NCBI RefSeq assembly: GCF_030657435.1
Contig: NZ_JAUTWS010000024.1
Location: 1 to 64,000 of the forward strand
Direction of reading: 5' to 3'
DNA length: 64,000 bases
From: Paracraurococcus lichenis
GTDB lineage: Bacteria > Pseudomonadota > Alphaproteobacteria > Acetobacterales > Acetobacteraceae
Shown here: piece after piece, positions 1 to 8,701 of the stretch
Position numbering within the stretch: the first letter of the stretch is position 1
Layout of the letters: the number at the start of each line of letters is the position of its first letter
Notes under the pieces: generated by a model
What the model saw: only the letters and a program-made list of their open reading frames with translations
What the model was told of the DNA's origin: nothing
Database searches by the model: none
Translations under genes and position numbers: made by a program

Positions 1-120
1 CTAGTTTGGTAACTGGATCTCGATGCAGTACGGATGCGATTTGCTGATGGGCATGCGCTGTCTCGCCGATGTCTATGCGGTGGCGGGAAGTTTTGAGCGC
101 GCACGCCCATCAGTCGGAGT

Positions 121-669
121 TCAGGCGACTCGCCGCCAGTAACAGCAACTCGCAAGCCCGAATAAAGCAGCACCCAACAATAATACCGACGCAGGTTCAG
201 GGACACGAACAATGGATACCGCAGCCGAGAAACTCACATTGGCAAGCTCTGAGATTCCGTCTCCTATTTCAAAATGACCAACCCACAATGATGGATTTTG
301 TTGCAAGTACATCGTGTAACCCCCTAAATACTGCGCGTACGTCGCGCCATACAGGTCTCCGTAAAATTCTGGTGTTCCCATATCTCCAGTGATCCATCCA
401 AGTCCTGCCATGTTAATATATGATCTAGATACACCATCTATAATGACCGTAGTGGAGCCAGTCTGGTAATTTGATGAATCTCCAAATAAAACGCTGGATA
501 AATGGAAGCTCTTGCCGGTCACATCGCCCAGTCCACCAAATTCTCCATTGTCAGAGCCCGATGAAATATAACCATCCGTGACCAAATATAGAGAAGCCTG
601 CGCAGAGCGCATATCAACAAGAAAGAAAGAAAATAACCCAACAAATAGCGAAAGCGCTGACGCTCGCAT
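121..669 (-). CDS. PEP-CTERM sorting-signal protein
   Basis: Predicted 182-residue exported protein of unknown function. The start at 669 is chosen because AGAGG lies about 8 nt upstream and the protein then opens directly with a hydrophobic signal peptide (MRASALSLFVGLFSFF). The C-terminus has the tripartite PEP-CTERM pattern: VPEPAS near residue 158, a hydrophobic helix (VLLLGAALFGLA) and a basic end (YWRR). In known systems this signal is recognised by an exosortase (EpsH family), often with exopolysaccharide. No exosortase or polysaccharide locus is visible nearby, so the gene is an orphan here. The middle is rich in Gly, Tyr and Ser and matches no domain I recognise. The gene is clearly AT-richer than the DNA after 1.1 kb, suggesting transfer. 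Confidence 0.85.
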   Translation of the reverse strand: MRASALSLFVGLFSFFLVDMRSAQASLYLVTDGYISSGSDNGEFGGLGDVTGKSFHLSSVLFGDSSNYQTGSTTVIIDGVSRSYINMAGLGWITGDMGTPEFYGDLYGATYAQYLGGYTMYLQQNPSLWVGHFEIGDGISELANVSFSAAVSIVRVPEPASVLLLGAALFGLASCCYWRRVA

Positions 670-1129
670 GACACGAAACCTCTTTGAAGCACAAATCATT
701 TTTGATTTGGTCGGGCCCCATTGTCAATACGTCATAAATGTTATATTGTATTCAGCTCCCCATAGGGCAATGTCTACTTGAATTTCTAAATGTCTGTCTC
801 GAAAGAACGTGGGTGAAATGAGCCACTTGCCATTGGAGATTCATCGCAACAGCCCGCGGCCACATATAGGCCCAAACAACTCATTTTCAATCCGACTCAA
901 ATACAAGCCATTAAGAAATCATGGCATGTTCCTTTACAGACGTTTAGGACTTGAGGCGAATTAAATGCTTCAGCCTTGGGCTCCGAAACGGCTTCCAGCG
1001 GTGGGCGGTGAGCGTCCGACACGGCCCCTCGCTAGGAAAATCCTGCTTTTTTTGGAACGGAAGATCTGGAGAAATTATTCCAGTTCGAATCCTTAGGCCC
1101 GCCCGCGGCCCTCGTGCGGCCCGCGCCCG
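670..1129. other. intergenic, AT-rich to GC-rich boundary
   Basis: No convincing gene was found here. Base composition shifts from AT-rich (about 700-1060, with a T-run near 1050) to the GC-rich norm of the window near 1090. The AT-rich stretch upstream of 669 is the likely promoter region of the PEP-CTERM gene, but I see no clean -35/-10 pair. Confidence 0.4.
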
Positions 1130-2107
1130 TCACGCCTTCGCCAGCCCCAGCTCGCGCAGCAGCACGGCCGAGGTCTCGGCGAAATTCGCCACGAACCCCG
1201 CGAAGGCCTGCGGCCCGTCCCAGACAGGCACGATGCCGCGGGCGCGGAGCTGGTCCTGCACCTCCGCCCGCGCATGCGCGCGCTGCGCCGCGGCCAGCAG
1301 CACCTCCCGCAGCGGCGCCGGGATGCCCTTCGGCGCCACCAGGGAGAACCAGTTGGCGTAGGCCCAGGGCAGGCCCGCCTCGCGCAGCGTCGGCACGTCA
1401 GGCATGGTGGACAGGCGCTGCTCGCCCATCACCGCCAGCACCTTCACCCGCCCGGCGGCGGCCAGCGACTGCGCCTCGATCGGCGATCCCGTGAAGACGC
1501 CGATGCCGCCCGCCACCAGGTCCTGCAGCGCCGGCGCGCCGCCATTGCTCGGGATCCAGCGGATGCGGTCCGCCTCCAGCCCCAGCGCGCGGCACAGCCC
1601 GGCCGCCGCCAGGTGCCAGGCCCCGCCGGTGCCGACGCCCGAGCCGGTGATGCGGCCGCGCGGGCTCTCCTTCAGCGCGCGGGCGAAGGCGGCGACATCG
1701 CCCCAGCCCGATTGCACCGAGACGGTCACGCCCGCCGGCAGCGCGGCGATGCGCGAGAGCAGGTCGAACTGCTCCGGCCCGAGATCGGCGAGGCCGAGCG
1801 TGCGGTAATTGGCGAATTCCGAGGTGCCGGTGCCGATCGTATAGCCGTCCGGCGCCGCGGTCGCGACCGCGGAATGCCCGGTGATGCCGCCGCCGCCGGT
1901 GCGGTTCACCACGTTCACGGGCTGCTTCAGCTCCTGCTCGAAGCCCTGCGCGAAGATGCGGGCGACGATGTCGGTGCCGCCGCCGGCGGCCCAGGGGACG
2001 ACGAGGGTGACGGGCCGGGCCGGCCAGGCCTGCGCGCGCGCGAGCCCCGGCGCGGCGAGCAGGCCGGCAGCGCCCGCACTGCCCAGGAGATGTCGGCGCT
2101 GGATCAT
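1130..2107 (-). CDS. Bug-family (TctC-like) substrate-binding receptor
   Basis: Periplasmic solute-binding protein of the tripartite tricarboxylate transporter family, 325 residues. The start at 2107 follows GGGGAGGAA at good spacing. An N-terminal signal (RRHLLGSAGAAGLLAAPGLA) has a twin-arginine-like RR. Family marks are WPARPVTLVVPWAAGGGTD near residue 28, NRTGGGGITG and AAPDGYTIGTGT. Bug proteins bind carboxylates or other small solutes and feed TctA/TctB permeases. No permease gene lies nearby, so it is one of several orphan receptors in this window. The ligand cannot be deduced from sequence. Confidence 0.93.
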   Translation of the reverse strand: MIQRRHLLGSAGAAGLLAAPGLARAQAWPARPVTLVVPWAAGGGTDIVARIFAQGFEQELKQPVNVVNRTGGGGITGHSAVATAAPDGYTIGTGTSEFANYRTLGLADLGPEQFDLLSRIAALPAGVTVSVQSGWGDVAAFARALKESPRGRITGSGVGTGGAWHLAAAGLCRALGLEADRIRWIPSNGGAPALQDLVAGGIGVFTGSPIEAQSLAAAGRVKVLAVMGEQRLSTMPDVPTLREAGLPWAYANWFSLVAPKGIPAPLREVLLAAAQRAHARAEVQDQLRARGIVPVWDGPQAFAGFVANFAETSAVLLRELGLAKA

Positions 2108-2235
2108 GTCGTGGTTCCTCCCCTTGCGCATAGCGGCGCGGTTGCGCGCAGGATGCGGGGAAGCCGAGACTGCGGCAATCCGCGCGCGGCTGCCGGCGCG
2201 GCAGGCCGCGCCGCGGGAAGGAGGGGACGGCCGCC

Positions 2236-3186
2236 ATGGAGATCCGCCACCAGACGATCCTGACCAACGGCATCCGCATGCATGTCGCGGAGGCCGGCGA
2301 GGGCCCCGCGGTCCTGCTCTGCCACGGCTTCCCGGAGGCCTGGCATTCCTGGCGCCACCAGATGCAGGCGCTGGCCGAGGCCGGCTACCGCGCCATCGCG
2401 CCCGACATGCGCGGCTATGGCGAGACCGCGGCGCCGGCGGCGATCGCCGACTACACCCTCCTGCATCTCGTCGGGGACATGGTCGGGCTGCTCGACGCGC
2501 TCTCGATCGACCGGGCGGTGATCGCCGGGCATGACTGGGGCGCGCCGGTCGCCTGGAACGCCGCGCTGATGCGGCCGGACCGCTTCCGCGCCGTCGCCGG
2601 CCTCTCCGTGCCCTATGCCCCGCGCGGCCCGGTCAGCGCCTTCGAGATGCTGCGCCGCGCCGGCCGGCACCGCTTCTACCAACTGTACTTCCAGGCACCG
2701 GGCGTGGCGGAGGAGGAGCTGCAGCGCGACCCCGCATCGACCCTGCGGCGGACCTTCTGGTCGCTCTCGGGCGATGCGCCGGAGGGGCAGCGCTGGAGCC
2801 CCGACCTGCCGGAGGCCGGGTTCCTGGCGAGCCTCCACGAGCCCTCTGCCCTGCCCGCCTGGCTGCCGGACGCGGAGCTCGCGCTCTATGCCGAGACCTA
2901 TCGCCGCACCGGCTTCCGCGGCGGGCTGAACTGGTACCGCAACATCGAGCGCAACTGGGAGCTGCTGGCCCCCTTCGCCGGCGCGCCCATGCCTGTGCCG
3001 GGGCTTTTCATCGCCGGCAGGCGCGACCCGGTCCTCGGCTGGAGCGGCCGCGCGCTGGAGGCGCTGCCGCGCGCGGTGCCCGACCTCCGCGGCACGGTGC
3101 TGGTCGAGACCGCCGGCCACTGGGTGCAGCAGGAGGCGGCGGCGGAGGTCAACCGCGCGCTGCTCGGCTTCCTCCAAAGCCTGTGA
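2236..3186 (+). CDS. alpha/beta hydrolase, soluble epoxide hydrolase-like
   Basis: Cytosolic 316-residue alpha/beta hydrolase. It has the oxyanion region HGFPEAWHSWRHQ near residue 30, the aspartate nucleophile elbow GHDWGAPVAW near 97, the lid motif NWYRNIERNW near 236 that carries a catalytic Tyr in soluble epoxide hydrolases, and the catalytic His in ETAGHWVQQEA near 295. An Asp nucleophile instead of Ser separates it from esterases, and the lid motif favours epoxide hydrolase over haloalkane dehalogenase. GGAAGGAGGGGACGG is upstream of the ATG. It is divergent from the Bug receptor gene. The substrate is unknown. Confidence 0.88.
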   Translation: MEIRHQTILTNGIRMHVAEAGEGPAVLLCHGFPEAWHSWRHQMQALAEAGYRAIAPDMRGYGETAAPAAIADYTLLHLVGDMVGLLDALSIDRAVIAGHDWGAPVAWNAALMRPDRFRAVAGLSVPYAPRGPVSAFEMLRRAGRHRFYQLYFQAPGVAEEELQRDPASTLRRTFWSLSGDAPEGQRWSPDLPEAGFLASLHEPSALPAWLPDAELALYAETYRRTGFRGGLNWYRNIERNWELLAPFAGAPMPVPGLFIAGRRDPVLGWSGRALEALPRAVPDLRGTVLVETAGHWVQQEAAAEVNRALLGFLQSL

Positions 3187-3276
3187 CCCGACCGCCATAA
3201 TCCGCCCGGGTCCCGCCATGATCCCGGCGCGATCGGGGCGTTTCCTCTCATGAACAGACCCAGGAGGGTCCCGACC

Positions 3277-3621
3277 ATGACGTATCGCATCGCCGCCGCC
3301 GCCCTGCTCGCGGTCGCCCTCGCCGCCCCGGCCGCCCAGGCCCAGGGCTGGCACCGTGGCTATGGCCCCGGCCCGGGCTGGGGCGGCCCGCCGCCGCGCG
3401 CTTACCACCACCACGGCAATGGCGGCGCGGTCGCCGCCGGCATCATCGGCGGGCTGGCGCTGGGCGCGCTCGCCGCCGGCGCGGTCGGCGCCTATGCGCC
3501 GCCGCCCCCGCCGCCCGTCTACTACGCGCCGCCCCCGCCGCCGGTCGCCTATTACGCCCCGCCGCCGGCGGTCTATGCGCCGCCGCCGGCCGTGGTCTAC
3601 CGGCCGGCCTGGGGCTGGTAG
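3277..3621 (+). CDS. small secreted Gly/Pro/Tyr-rich protein
   Basis: 114-residue predicted exported protein. The start at 3277 gives a classical signal peptide (MTYRIAAAALLAVALAAPAA, cut after AQA), with AGGAGG upstream. The mature part has a Gly/His-rich stretch, a hydrophobic Gly/Ala segment (AAGIIGGLALGALAAGAVGA, residues about 51-70) and a tail of repeated PPPPxxYYAPPP units. The central segment resembles glycine-zipper segments of small envelope proteins. No enzymatic function is indicated. REP-like palindromes follow directly. Confidence 0.75.
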   Translation: MTYRIAAAALLAVALAAPAAQAQGWHRGYGPGPGWGGPPPRAYHHHGNGGAVAAGIIGGLALGALAAGAVGAYAPPPPPPVYYAPPPPPVAYYAPPPAVYAPPPAVVYRPAWGW

Positions 3622-3622
3622 G

Positions 3623-3658
3623 GTCATACCGGCCAGCATAAATGCTGCCCGATATGAC
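3623..3658. repeat. REP-like palindrome after the secreted-protein gene
   Basis: 17-nt arms (3623-3639 and 3642-3658) pair with two mismatches. The core ACCGGCCAGCAT is shared with the perfect palindrome at 39734-39769. It lies 2 nt after the stop codon and is followed by a short T-containing stretch, so it may act as a terminator. Confidence 0.7.
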
Positions 3659-3698
3659 TTTATGATTGGCGCGCAGCCGCCACACCAACCCTGCGCGC

Positions 3699-3740
3699 GA
3701 TACCGGCCTGCAGAAGCCACGACTTCTGCAGGTCGGTATC
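3699..3740. repeat. REP-like inverted repeat at the Nudix gene 3' end
   Basis: Arms 3699-3716 and 3723-3740 (18 nt each) pair with one mismatch around a 6-nt loop. The element begins GATACCGGCC, like other members of this family, and overlaps the stop codon of the minus-strand Nudix gene. It sits between convergent genes and may serve as a bidirectional terminator. Confidence 0.75.
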
Positions 3741-4593
3741 ATGCCCCCTGCTCGAGACCGGCGCGGAGGCCCTGCCCCTCCGCGCCGGCCGGGTCGATCA
3801 GCCCTTCCCGCAGGAAGAGGTCGATCAGCACCAGGTTGACGTTGAACTTGACGTCGTCGGTGTCGCGCACCGCCTCGTAGACCCGGCGCACCGGCCATAG
3901 CTCGAAGCGCTCGACCTCGTCGTCATTGGGCCTCGGCACGAAGCCCTCGGGCAGGTCGAGGTCGAAGCAGTGCAGCAGGTCCCGCCGGATGCCGCCCTCC
4001 CCGCGCATGACATAGGAGACGCGGCCGACCCGCCGCGCCTGCCGGGCGAGGTCGGGCGGGACGCTCGCCTCCTCCCCGGCCTCCTTGACCAGCGTCTCCT
4101 CGATGCCGAGGCCGGCCGGGACGCCGCCGGCGATCAGGTTGTCGAGCTTGCCCGGCGCGACCGACTTGTGCTTCGCGCGCCAGCCGACCCAGAGATGCAG
4201 GCCATCCCGCCGCATCACCCGGCCGTTCACATGCACCCCGGCCGCCCGGATGCCGAAGGCCGGCAGGGCGCCGCGGTCGAGCCGGGCGAGGACCGGCCCC
4301 TCCTCGCCGGCGCGGACGTCGAAATCCTCGCCCCGCAGCCGGAAACGGCCCTGCTCCGCGAGGGCGCGGGCGATGGCGGCCAGCGCCTCGGTCCGCGCTG
4401 CGGGGCTGCGCAGCCGGCCGGCCAGCGCCGCGCCCCCGGCATCGACCTCGATGGCCTCCGGGAAGGCGCCGAGGGCGCGGACGAGATCGGGGCCGAGCCA
4501 GCCGACCTGGTCGCCCCCGATCCGGAAGGGCAGCAGCCCGGCCAGGGAGGGCAGGTTGTTGCAGGCGTCGATATGGCGCTGGAAGGGGCTCAT
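3739..4593 (-). CDS. DUF4743/Nudix hydrolase
   Basis: 284-residue Nudix protein. Residues about 1-110 match the DUF4743 region that precedes the Nudix fold in proteins related to plant NUDT20/24 and yeast Tnr3 (MSPFQRHIDACNNL, FRIGGDQVGWL). The Nudix box lies near residues 165-187 (GGVPAGLGIEETLVKEAGEE), with the glycine and the E-x-x-E-E metal-binding core intact. Start 4593 is preferred because homology begins exactly there; the frame stays open further upstream but that part is unlike any domain. Relatives hydrolyse damaged thiamine diphosphate or similar nucleoside diphosphate-linked compounds; the substrate here is inferred only by family. Confidence 0.87.
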   Translation of the reverse strand: MSPFQRHIDACNNLPSLAGLLPFRIGGDQVGWLGPDLVRALGAFPEAIEVDAGGAALAGRLRSPAARTEALAAIARALAEQGRFRLRGEDFDVRAGEEGPVLARLDRGALPAFGIRAAGVHVNGRVMRRDGLHLWVGWRAKHKSVAPGKLDNLIAGGVPAGLGIEETLVKEAGEEASVPPDLARQARRVGRVSYVMRGEGGIRRDLLHCFDLDLPEGFVPRPNDDEVERFELWPVRRVYEAVRDTDDVKFNVNLVLIDLFLREGLIDPAGAEGQGLRAGLEQGA

Positions 4594-5054
4594 GGGCGCG
4601 GGGAACACCGGGTGCGGGTTTCGGACGGATCGCCGGGAAACGCGGCGCGGCGGGATTCGAACAAAGGGGCGGGGGGAATTGCGGCGGGACGGTGGCGGCG
4701 CGGCATGCGGACGCGGCGGGTGACGGCCGCGGGTTTCTGACACTGCGGGGCGAGCCGCGGCGCATCCGGATGCGGCAGGCGCCCGTGGCGGGGGATCTCG
4801 ATGGGGAGGGATGCCGAGGGCCATGGGACGCTCCGTCGCGGCGTAGGGCGGAGGATATCAGAAAATATTCCTAAATGCCAGTCGAAACCTGGCCAGCGCC
4901 GCGTCGGTCGGCGGCTGGCCAGCGGAGGTCGCAGCCGGCTCCCGTGGCATGCCGCAGGGCCGCGACATGCGCCACCCGCTGCGGCTCGGCGGGGACCGCG
5001 CGCCGGCCCCGTCCGCGACCAGGCCCGATCCCCGGCCCCGGCGCGACCCGCGCT
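4594..5054. other. intergenic, no gene recognised
   Basis: About 460 nt between two minus-strand genes. It is GC-rich except for a short AT-rich patch near 4855-4875. Open frames here are low-complexity Arg/Pro/Ala and look like shadows. The AT-rich patch could hold the promoter of the Nudix gene, but no motif is clear. Confidence 0.35.
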
Positions 5055-6770
5055 TCAGCCGCCCTCGCGCCAGCGCCGCTCCGCCGCGTCCCAGGCCGCG
5101 AGCGGCTGCAGGTCCGGCACCCAGGCGAGGCCGGTCTTGGCATCCGAGGAGACCGCCTCCGGCGTCACCACGGCGTCGATCAGCGCGGGGCGGTTGGCCA
5201 TGGCGCGGGCGATCGCCGGCCCGAGCTGCTCCGCCGTCTCCACCCGCTCGGCATGCATGCCGAAGGCGCGCGCCATGGCCGCGTGGTCGGCGAATTGCAG
5301 CGTGGTGCCGACCACCTTGCCATGCGTCACCTTCTGGTCGTGCACCTCGATCTGCCAGGCACCGTTGTTGGCGACGACGATCAGCACCGGCGCCTTGTGG
5401 CGGACGGCGGTGTCGATCTCGATGGCATTGAAGCCGAAGGCGCCGTCCCCGGTCGCCACCACCACCGGCCGCTGCGGGAAGGCCAGGCTCGCGGCGATGC
5501 CATAGGGCAGGCCGATGCCGATGCAGCCGAAGGGGCCGGGATCGAGCATGGTGGGCGCCGAGAGGCCGACGCGGGCGAAGCTGAGGAAGTCGCCGCCATC
5601 CGTCACCACGATCGCCTCCGGCCCCAGCGCCTCCTGCAGCGCCGCCAGCACGCGGTTCGGGTGCAGCCGGCCGTCGCTGCCATTGGGCGCGGCCGCCATG
5701 GAGTGCCGCAGCTTGCGCGCGCGCTCCTCATGCCCGGCCCGCAGCCCCGCCGCCCAGTCGCGGTCGAGCGCCGGCGCCCGGTTGCCCGCCGCCTCGACCA
5801 GGGCGCGCAGCGCCTCGGCTGGGGAGGCGAGCAGCTCCACCGCGCCGCGCCGGTTGTCCCGGAGCTCGCCCGGGATGTCGCCGATGCGGATGAATTGCGC
5901 CGCGCCGAAGACCGCGGGCGAGCCATAGGCGAGCTGGAAGTCGAGCCGGCGCCCGACGGTCAGCACCACGTCGGCATCGCCCATGACGGCGCCGCGCATG
6001 GCCGCGACCACCGAGGGGTGCGCGTCCGGCACCAGGCCGCGGCTCTCGCCGGTGTCGAGATAGGCGGCGCCGAGCCGGTCGAGCAGCGCCACCAGCTCCG
6101 GCCCGGCGCCGCGCGCGCCGCGGCCGGAGACGACCAGCACGCGCCGCGCCGACCAGAGCAGCTCCACCGCCTCCTCGACCCGGGCCGGGTCGGGGCGGGT
6201 CAGCGGCCGCGGCTTCGGGCGCAGATGCTCCTCGAGCTGCAGCGCCGCCGGCACCGGGGCGCGGAGCGTATCGGTCGGGACGTCGAGATAGGCCGGGCCG
6301 GGCTCGCCGCCCTCCCCCATGGCGCGGGAGATCGCCTCGTCCAGCTCGGCCAGCGCCAGCGCCGGCTCGCGCACCGTGCGGGCGTAGCGGGTGATGGGGC
6401 GGAGCAGCAGCGTGTGGTCGAGGTCCTGCAGCCCGCCGCGGTTCTCCTGCGGCCGCGGGCTGGTGCCGGAGAGCACGAGGACCGGGGCGCGCGAGACATG
6501 CGCGTTGGCGATGCCGGTCATGGCATTGGTGACGCCCGGCCCGGCCGTGACCAGCGCCACGCCGAGCTCCCCCGTCAGCTCGGCATGCGCCTGCGCCATG
6601 TGCACCGCCGCCCGCTCGTCGCGGACATCGACGATGCGGATACCCTCGGCGTCGAGCCGCATCCAGATCGGCATGATGTGGCCGCCGCAGAGGGCGAAGA
6701 CCCGCTGCACGCCGCGCCGCTTCAGCAGCCGCGCGATGAGGCCGGCCACGCTGTCGGGATCGATTGCCAT
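5055..6770 (-). CDS. thiamine diphosphate-dependent enzyme, acetolactate synthase-like
   Basis: 571 residues with the three domains of the ThDP decarboxylase superfamily. The N-terminal pyrimidine-binding domain has the activating Glu in DVRDERAAVHMAQ (about residue 50). The central domain includes ADVVLTVGRRLDFQLAYG. The C-terminal diphosphate-binding domain has GDGAFGFNAIEIDTAV followed by NNGAW near 440-470, the Mg-ThDP motif. No separate small subunit is present, and branched-chain ALS context is absent. The gene lies 53 nt downstream of an acyl-CoA ligase, which would suit an acyl-CoA substrate (oxalyl-CoA decarboxylase or 2-hydroxyacyl-CoA lyase type), but this is inference. Confidence 0.88.
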   Translation of the reverse strand: MAIDPDSVAGLIARLLKRRGVQRVFALCGGHIMPIWMRLDAEGIRIVDVRDERAAVHMAQAHAELTGELGVALVTAGPGVTNAMTGIANAHVSRAPVLVLSGTSPRPQENRGGLQDLDHTLLLRPITRYARTVREPALALAELDEAISRAMGEGGEPGPAYLDVPTDTLRAPVPAALQLEEHLRPKPRPLTRPDPARVEEAVELLWSARRVLVVSGRGARGAGPELVALLDRLGAAYLDTGESRGLVPDAHPSVVAAMRGAVMGDADVVLTVGRRLDFQLAYGSPAVFGAAQFIRIGDIPGELRDNRRGAVELLASPAEALRALVEAAGNRAPALDRDWAAGLRAGHEERARKLRHSMAAAPNGSDGRLHPNRVLAALQEALGPEAIVVTDGGDFLSFARVGLSAPTMLDPGPFGCIGIGLPYGIAASLAFPQRPVVVATGDGAFGFNAIEIDTAVRHKAPVLIVVANNGAWQIEVHDQKVTHGKVVGTTLQFADHAAMARAFGMHAERVETAEQLGPAIARAMANRPALIDAVVTPEAVSSDAKTGLAWVPDLQPLAAWDAAERRWREGG

Positions 6771-6823
6771 GCCGCGTCTCCTCGGGATCTCGTTGCCTCG
6801 CGCCGCGCCGGGCCGGCGGATCG

Positions 6824-8383
6824 TCAGCCGCCCAGAGTCGCGGCGAGCTGCGCCTTCAGCACGCGGTGCAGCACCTTGCCCGTCGCGTTGCGCGGGATCT
6901 CCTCGTCGCGGAGGAAGGAGCAGGAGCGCGGGCGCTTGTAGCCGGCGAGCCGCCCGCGGCTCCAGTCCAGCAGCTCCGCCTCGGCCAGCGCCGCGCCCTC
7001 GCGCGGGACGATGACGGCATGCACCCGCTCGCCCCATTTGGCGTCGGGCAGGCCGATCACGACGGCATCGCGCACCGCGGGATGCGCGGCCAGGACCGCC
7101 TCGACCTCGGCGGGATAGACGTTCTCGCCGCCGGTGATGATCATGTTCTTCTTGCGGTCGAGCAGGCGGATGAAGCCGCCCGGGCCGCGCACCGCGATGT
7201 CGCCGACCGTCAGGTAGTCGCCACGATAGGCCTCGGCGGTCTTCTCCGGCAGCTTCCAGTAGCCGTCGAAGGCATAGGGGCTGCAGGAGAAGAGCTCACC
7301 CGGCGCGCCATCCGGCACCTCCTGCCCGGCATCGTCGAGCAGGCGGATCGGCGCCGAGCCGACCACCTCCCGCCCCACTGACCCGAGCTGCTCGAACTGC
7401 TCGTCCGGATGCAGCATGGTCACCCAGCCGGCCTCGGTGGAGCCGTAGAGCTCGAAGAGGCCGGAATTGGGGAACATCTCCATCACGGCGCGCTTGGTCT
7501 CGGCCCGCGCCGGTGCCGAGGAGACCAGCAGCTTCTCCACCCGGCCGAAATCGCCGCCCGCCCGGGCGCGGCAATCGAGCATCATCTCGTAATGCGTCGG
7601 CACCAGCGAGGTGAAGGTCGTGCCCGTGCCCGCCAGCGTCCGCAGGCAGAGCCCGGCATCGAAGCTGGGGCGGGAGAAGATGCCGACGGCGGAGCCGCCG
7701 AAGAGGAAGGCCGAGAAGAAGTTCAGCGAATTGGCATGGCACATCGGCATGACCAGCAGCGCCTCGTCATGCCGGCGCAGGCCGAACTCCACCCGCGTCA
7801 TCATGGCGAGCATGGACATGCCGCGATGGCCGCGGATGGCGCCCTTCGGATTGCCCGTGGTGCCGGAGGTGTACATCAGGCACCAGGGATCCTCCGGCGC
7901 GACGGCGATGCCCGGCGCGGCCGCGGCGGCCGCCTGGATCAGGTCCTCGTAGCCGCGCCAGCCCGCGGGCACCCGGCCGGCGCCGAGATGGACCAGCCGG
8001 TCCGCGGGGATGTGCAGGTCGCGGCCGATCTCCTCGACCGGCCCGAGCAGCCGGTCCTCCGCGATCAGCGCGGCGGCGCCGCAATCCTCGAGGATGAAGC
8101 GGATCTCGGGCGCGGTCAGGCGGAAATTGATCGGCACGGCCACCAGCCCGGCCTTGGCGGCCGCGGCATAGATCTCGGCCCATTCGATGCGGTTGTAGGC
8201 CAGCACCGCGACCCGGTCGCCCTTGGCGAGGCCGAAACCGAGCAGCCCGTTCGCCAGCCGGTTCGCCCGCTCCTCCCATTGCGCGAAGCTCATGCGCCGC
8301 TCGAGGTCGAAGGCGCCGATCCGCTCGCCCTGCAGGCGTGCCTGTACGCCGAGCATCTGCCCCAGGGTCAGGAGCCCGCCCAT
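6824..8383 (-). CDS. AMP-dependent acyl-CoA synthetase
   Basis: 519-residue ANL-superfamily ligase that activates a carboxylate to acyl-AMP and then acyl-CoA. Visible core motifs are YTSGTTGNPKG (about 171), ELYGSTEAGW (about 312), GDIAVRGPGGFIRLLDRKKN with GGENVYPAEVE (about 395-420) and the C-terminal lysine region PRNATGKVLHR near 500. Length is normal. It is first in a two-gene minus-strand unit with the ThDP enzyme, suggesting a common catabolic step. Chain-length preference cannot be read from sequence. Confidence 0.92.
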   Translation of the reverse strand: MGGLLTLGQMLGVQARLQGERIGAFDLERRMSFAQWEERANRLANGLLGFGLAKGDRVAVLAYNRIEWAEIYAAAAKAGLVAVPINFRLTAPEIRFILEDCGAAALIAEDRLLGPVEEIGRDLHIPADRLVHLGAGRVPAGWRGYEDLIQAAAAAAPGIAVAPEDPWCLMYTSGTTGNPKGAIRGHRGMSMLAMMTRVEFGLRRHDEALLVMPMCHANSLNFFSAFLFGGSAVGIFSRPSFDAGLCLRTLAGTGTTFTSLVPTHYEMMLDCRARAGGDFGRVEKLLVSSAPARAETKRAVMEMFPNSGLFELYGSTEAGWVTMLHPDEQFEQLGSVGREVVGSAPIRLLDDAGQEVPDGAPGELFSCSPYAFDGYWKLPEKTAEAYRGDYLTVGDIAVRGPGGFIRLLDRKKNMIITGGENVYPAEVEAVLAAHPAVRDAVVIGLPDAKWGERVHAVIVPREGAALAEAELLDWSRGRLAGYKRPRSCSFLRDEEIPRNATGKVLHRVLKAQLAATLGG

Positions 8384-8701
8384 GCCTCACCTCGTGCCGC
8401 GCGACGTTTCAACCCACAGCCGTATCGGGCTGCCCCCTGATCCGACCCTGCCGGCACGGGCTTGTCCACCAAAACCGCGCCTGGCGGCCTGCCCGGCACT
8501 CCTGCCTGCCCCCCCTGCCCCCGGTCGAGGTCGGATGGAAATCGGTAAGGATCCCCGAATAACAGGAAGCAACCGCGGCAGGTTGATCTCCCGCAGGCCG
8601 ACCGGCGCCGCAACGCCCAAGTCCAGGCGCCGCGATGCGCAGGTAAATGTCCCGGTAATGCTGTCATGCGCACACTGCACGGTTCGCAGAGGACGTCGCG
8701 C

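Noticed and set aside
5..142. A 45-codon open frame at the left edge with protein-like composition (LLMGMRCLADVYAVAGSFER)
   Set aside because: It overlaps the 3' end of the PEP-CTERM gene, has no ribosome site and matches no family I know; it may be a fragment of something but cannot be supported.
1060..1120. TTCGAATCC resembling a tRNA T-loop near 1083
   Set aside because: No flanking T-stem pairing, acceptor stem, anticodon arm or CCA end could be built around it.
1274..2263. Long plus-strand open frame opposite the Bug receptor gene
   Set aside because: Arg/Ala/Gly-rich antisense shadow of a well-supported gene; such frames are expected in very GC-rich DNA.
4875..6941. 688-codon plus-strand frame opposite the ThDP enzyme
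   Set aside because: Low-complexity His/Arg/Gly/Ala composition and complete overlap with a conserved gene.
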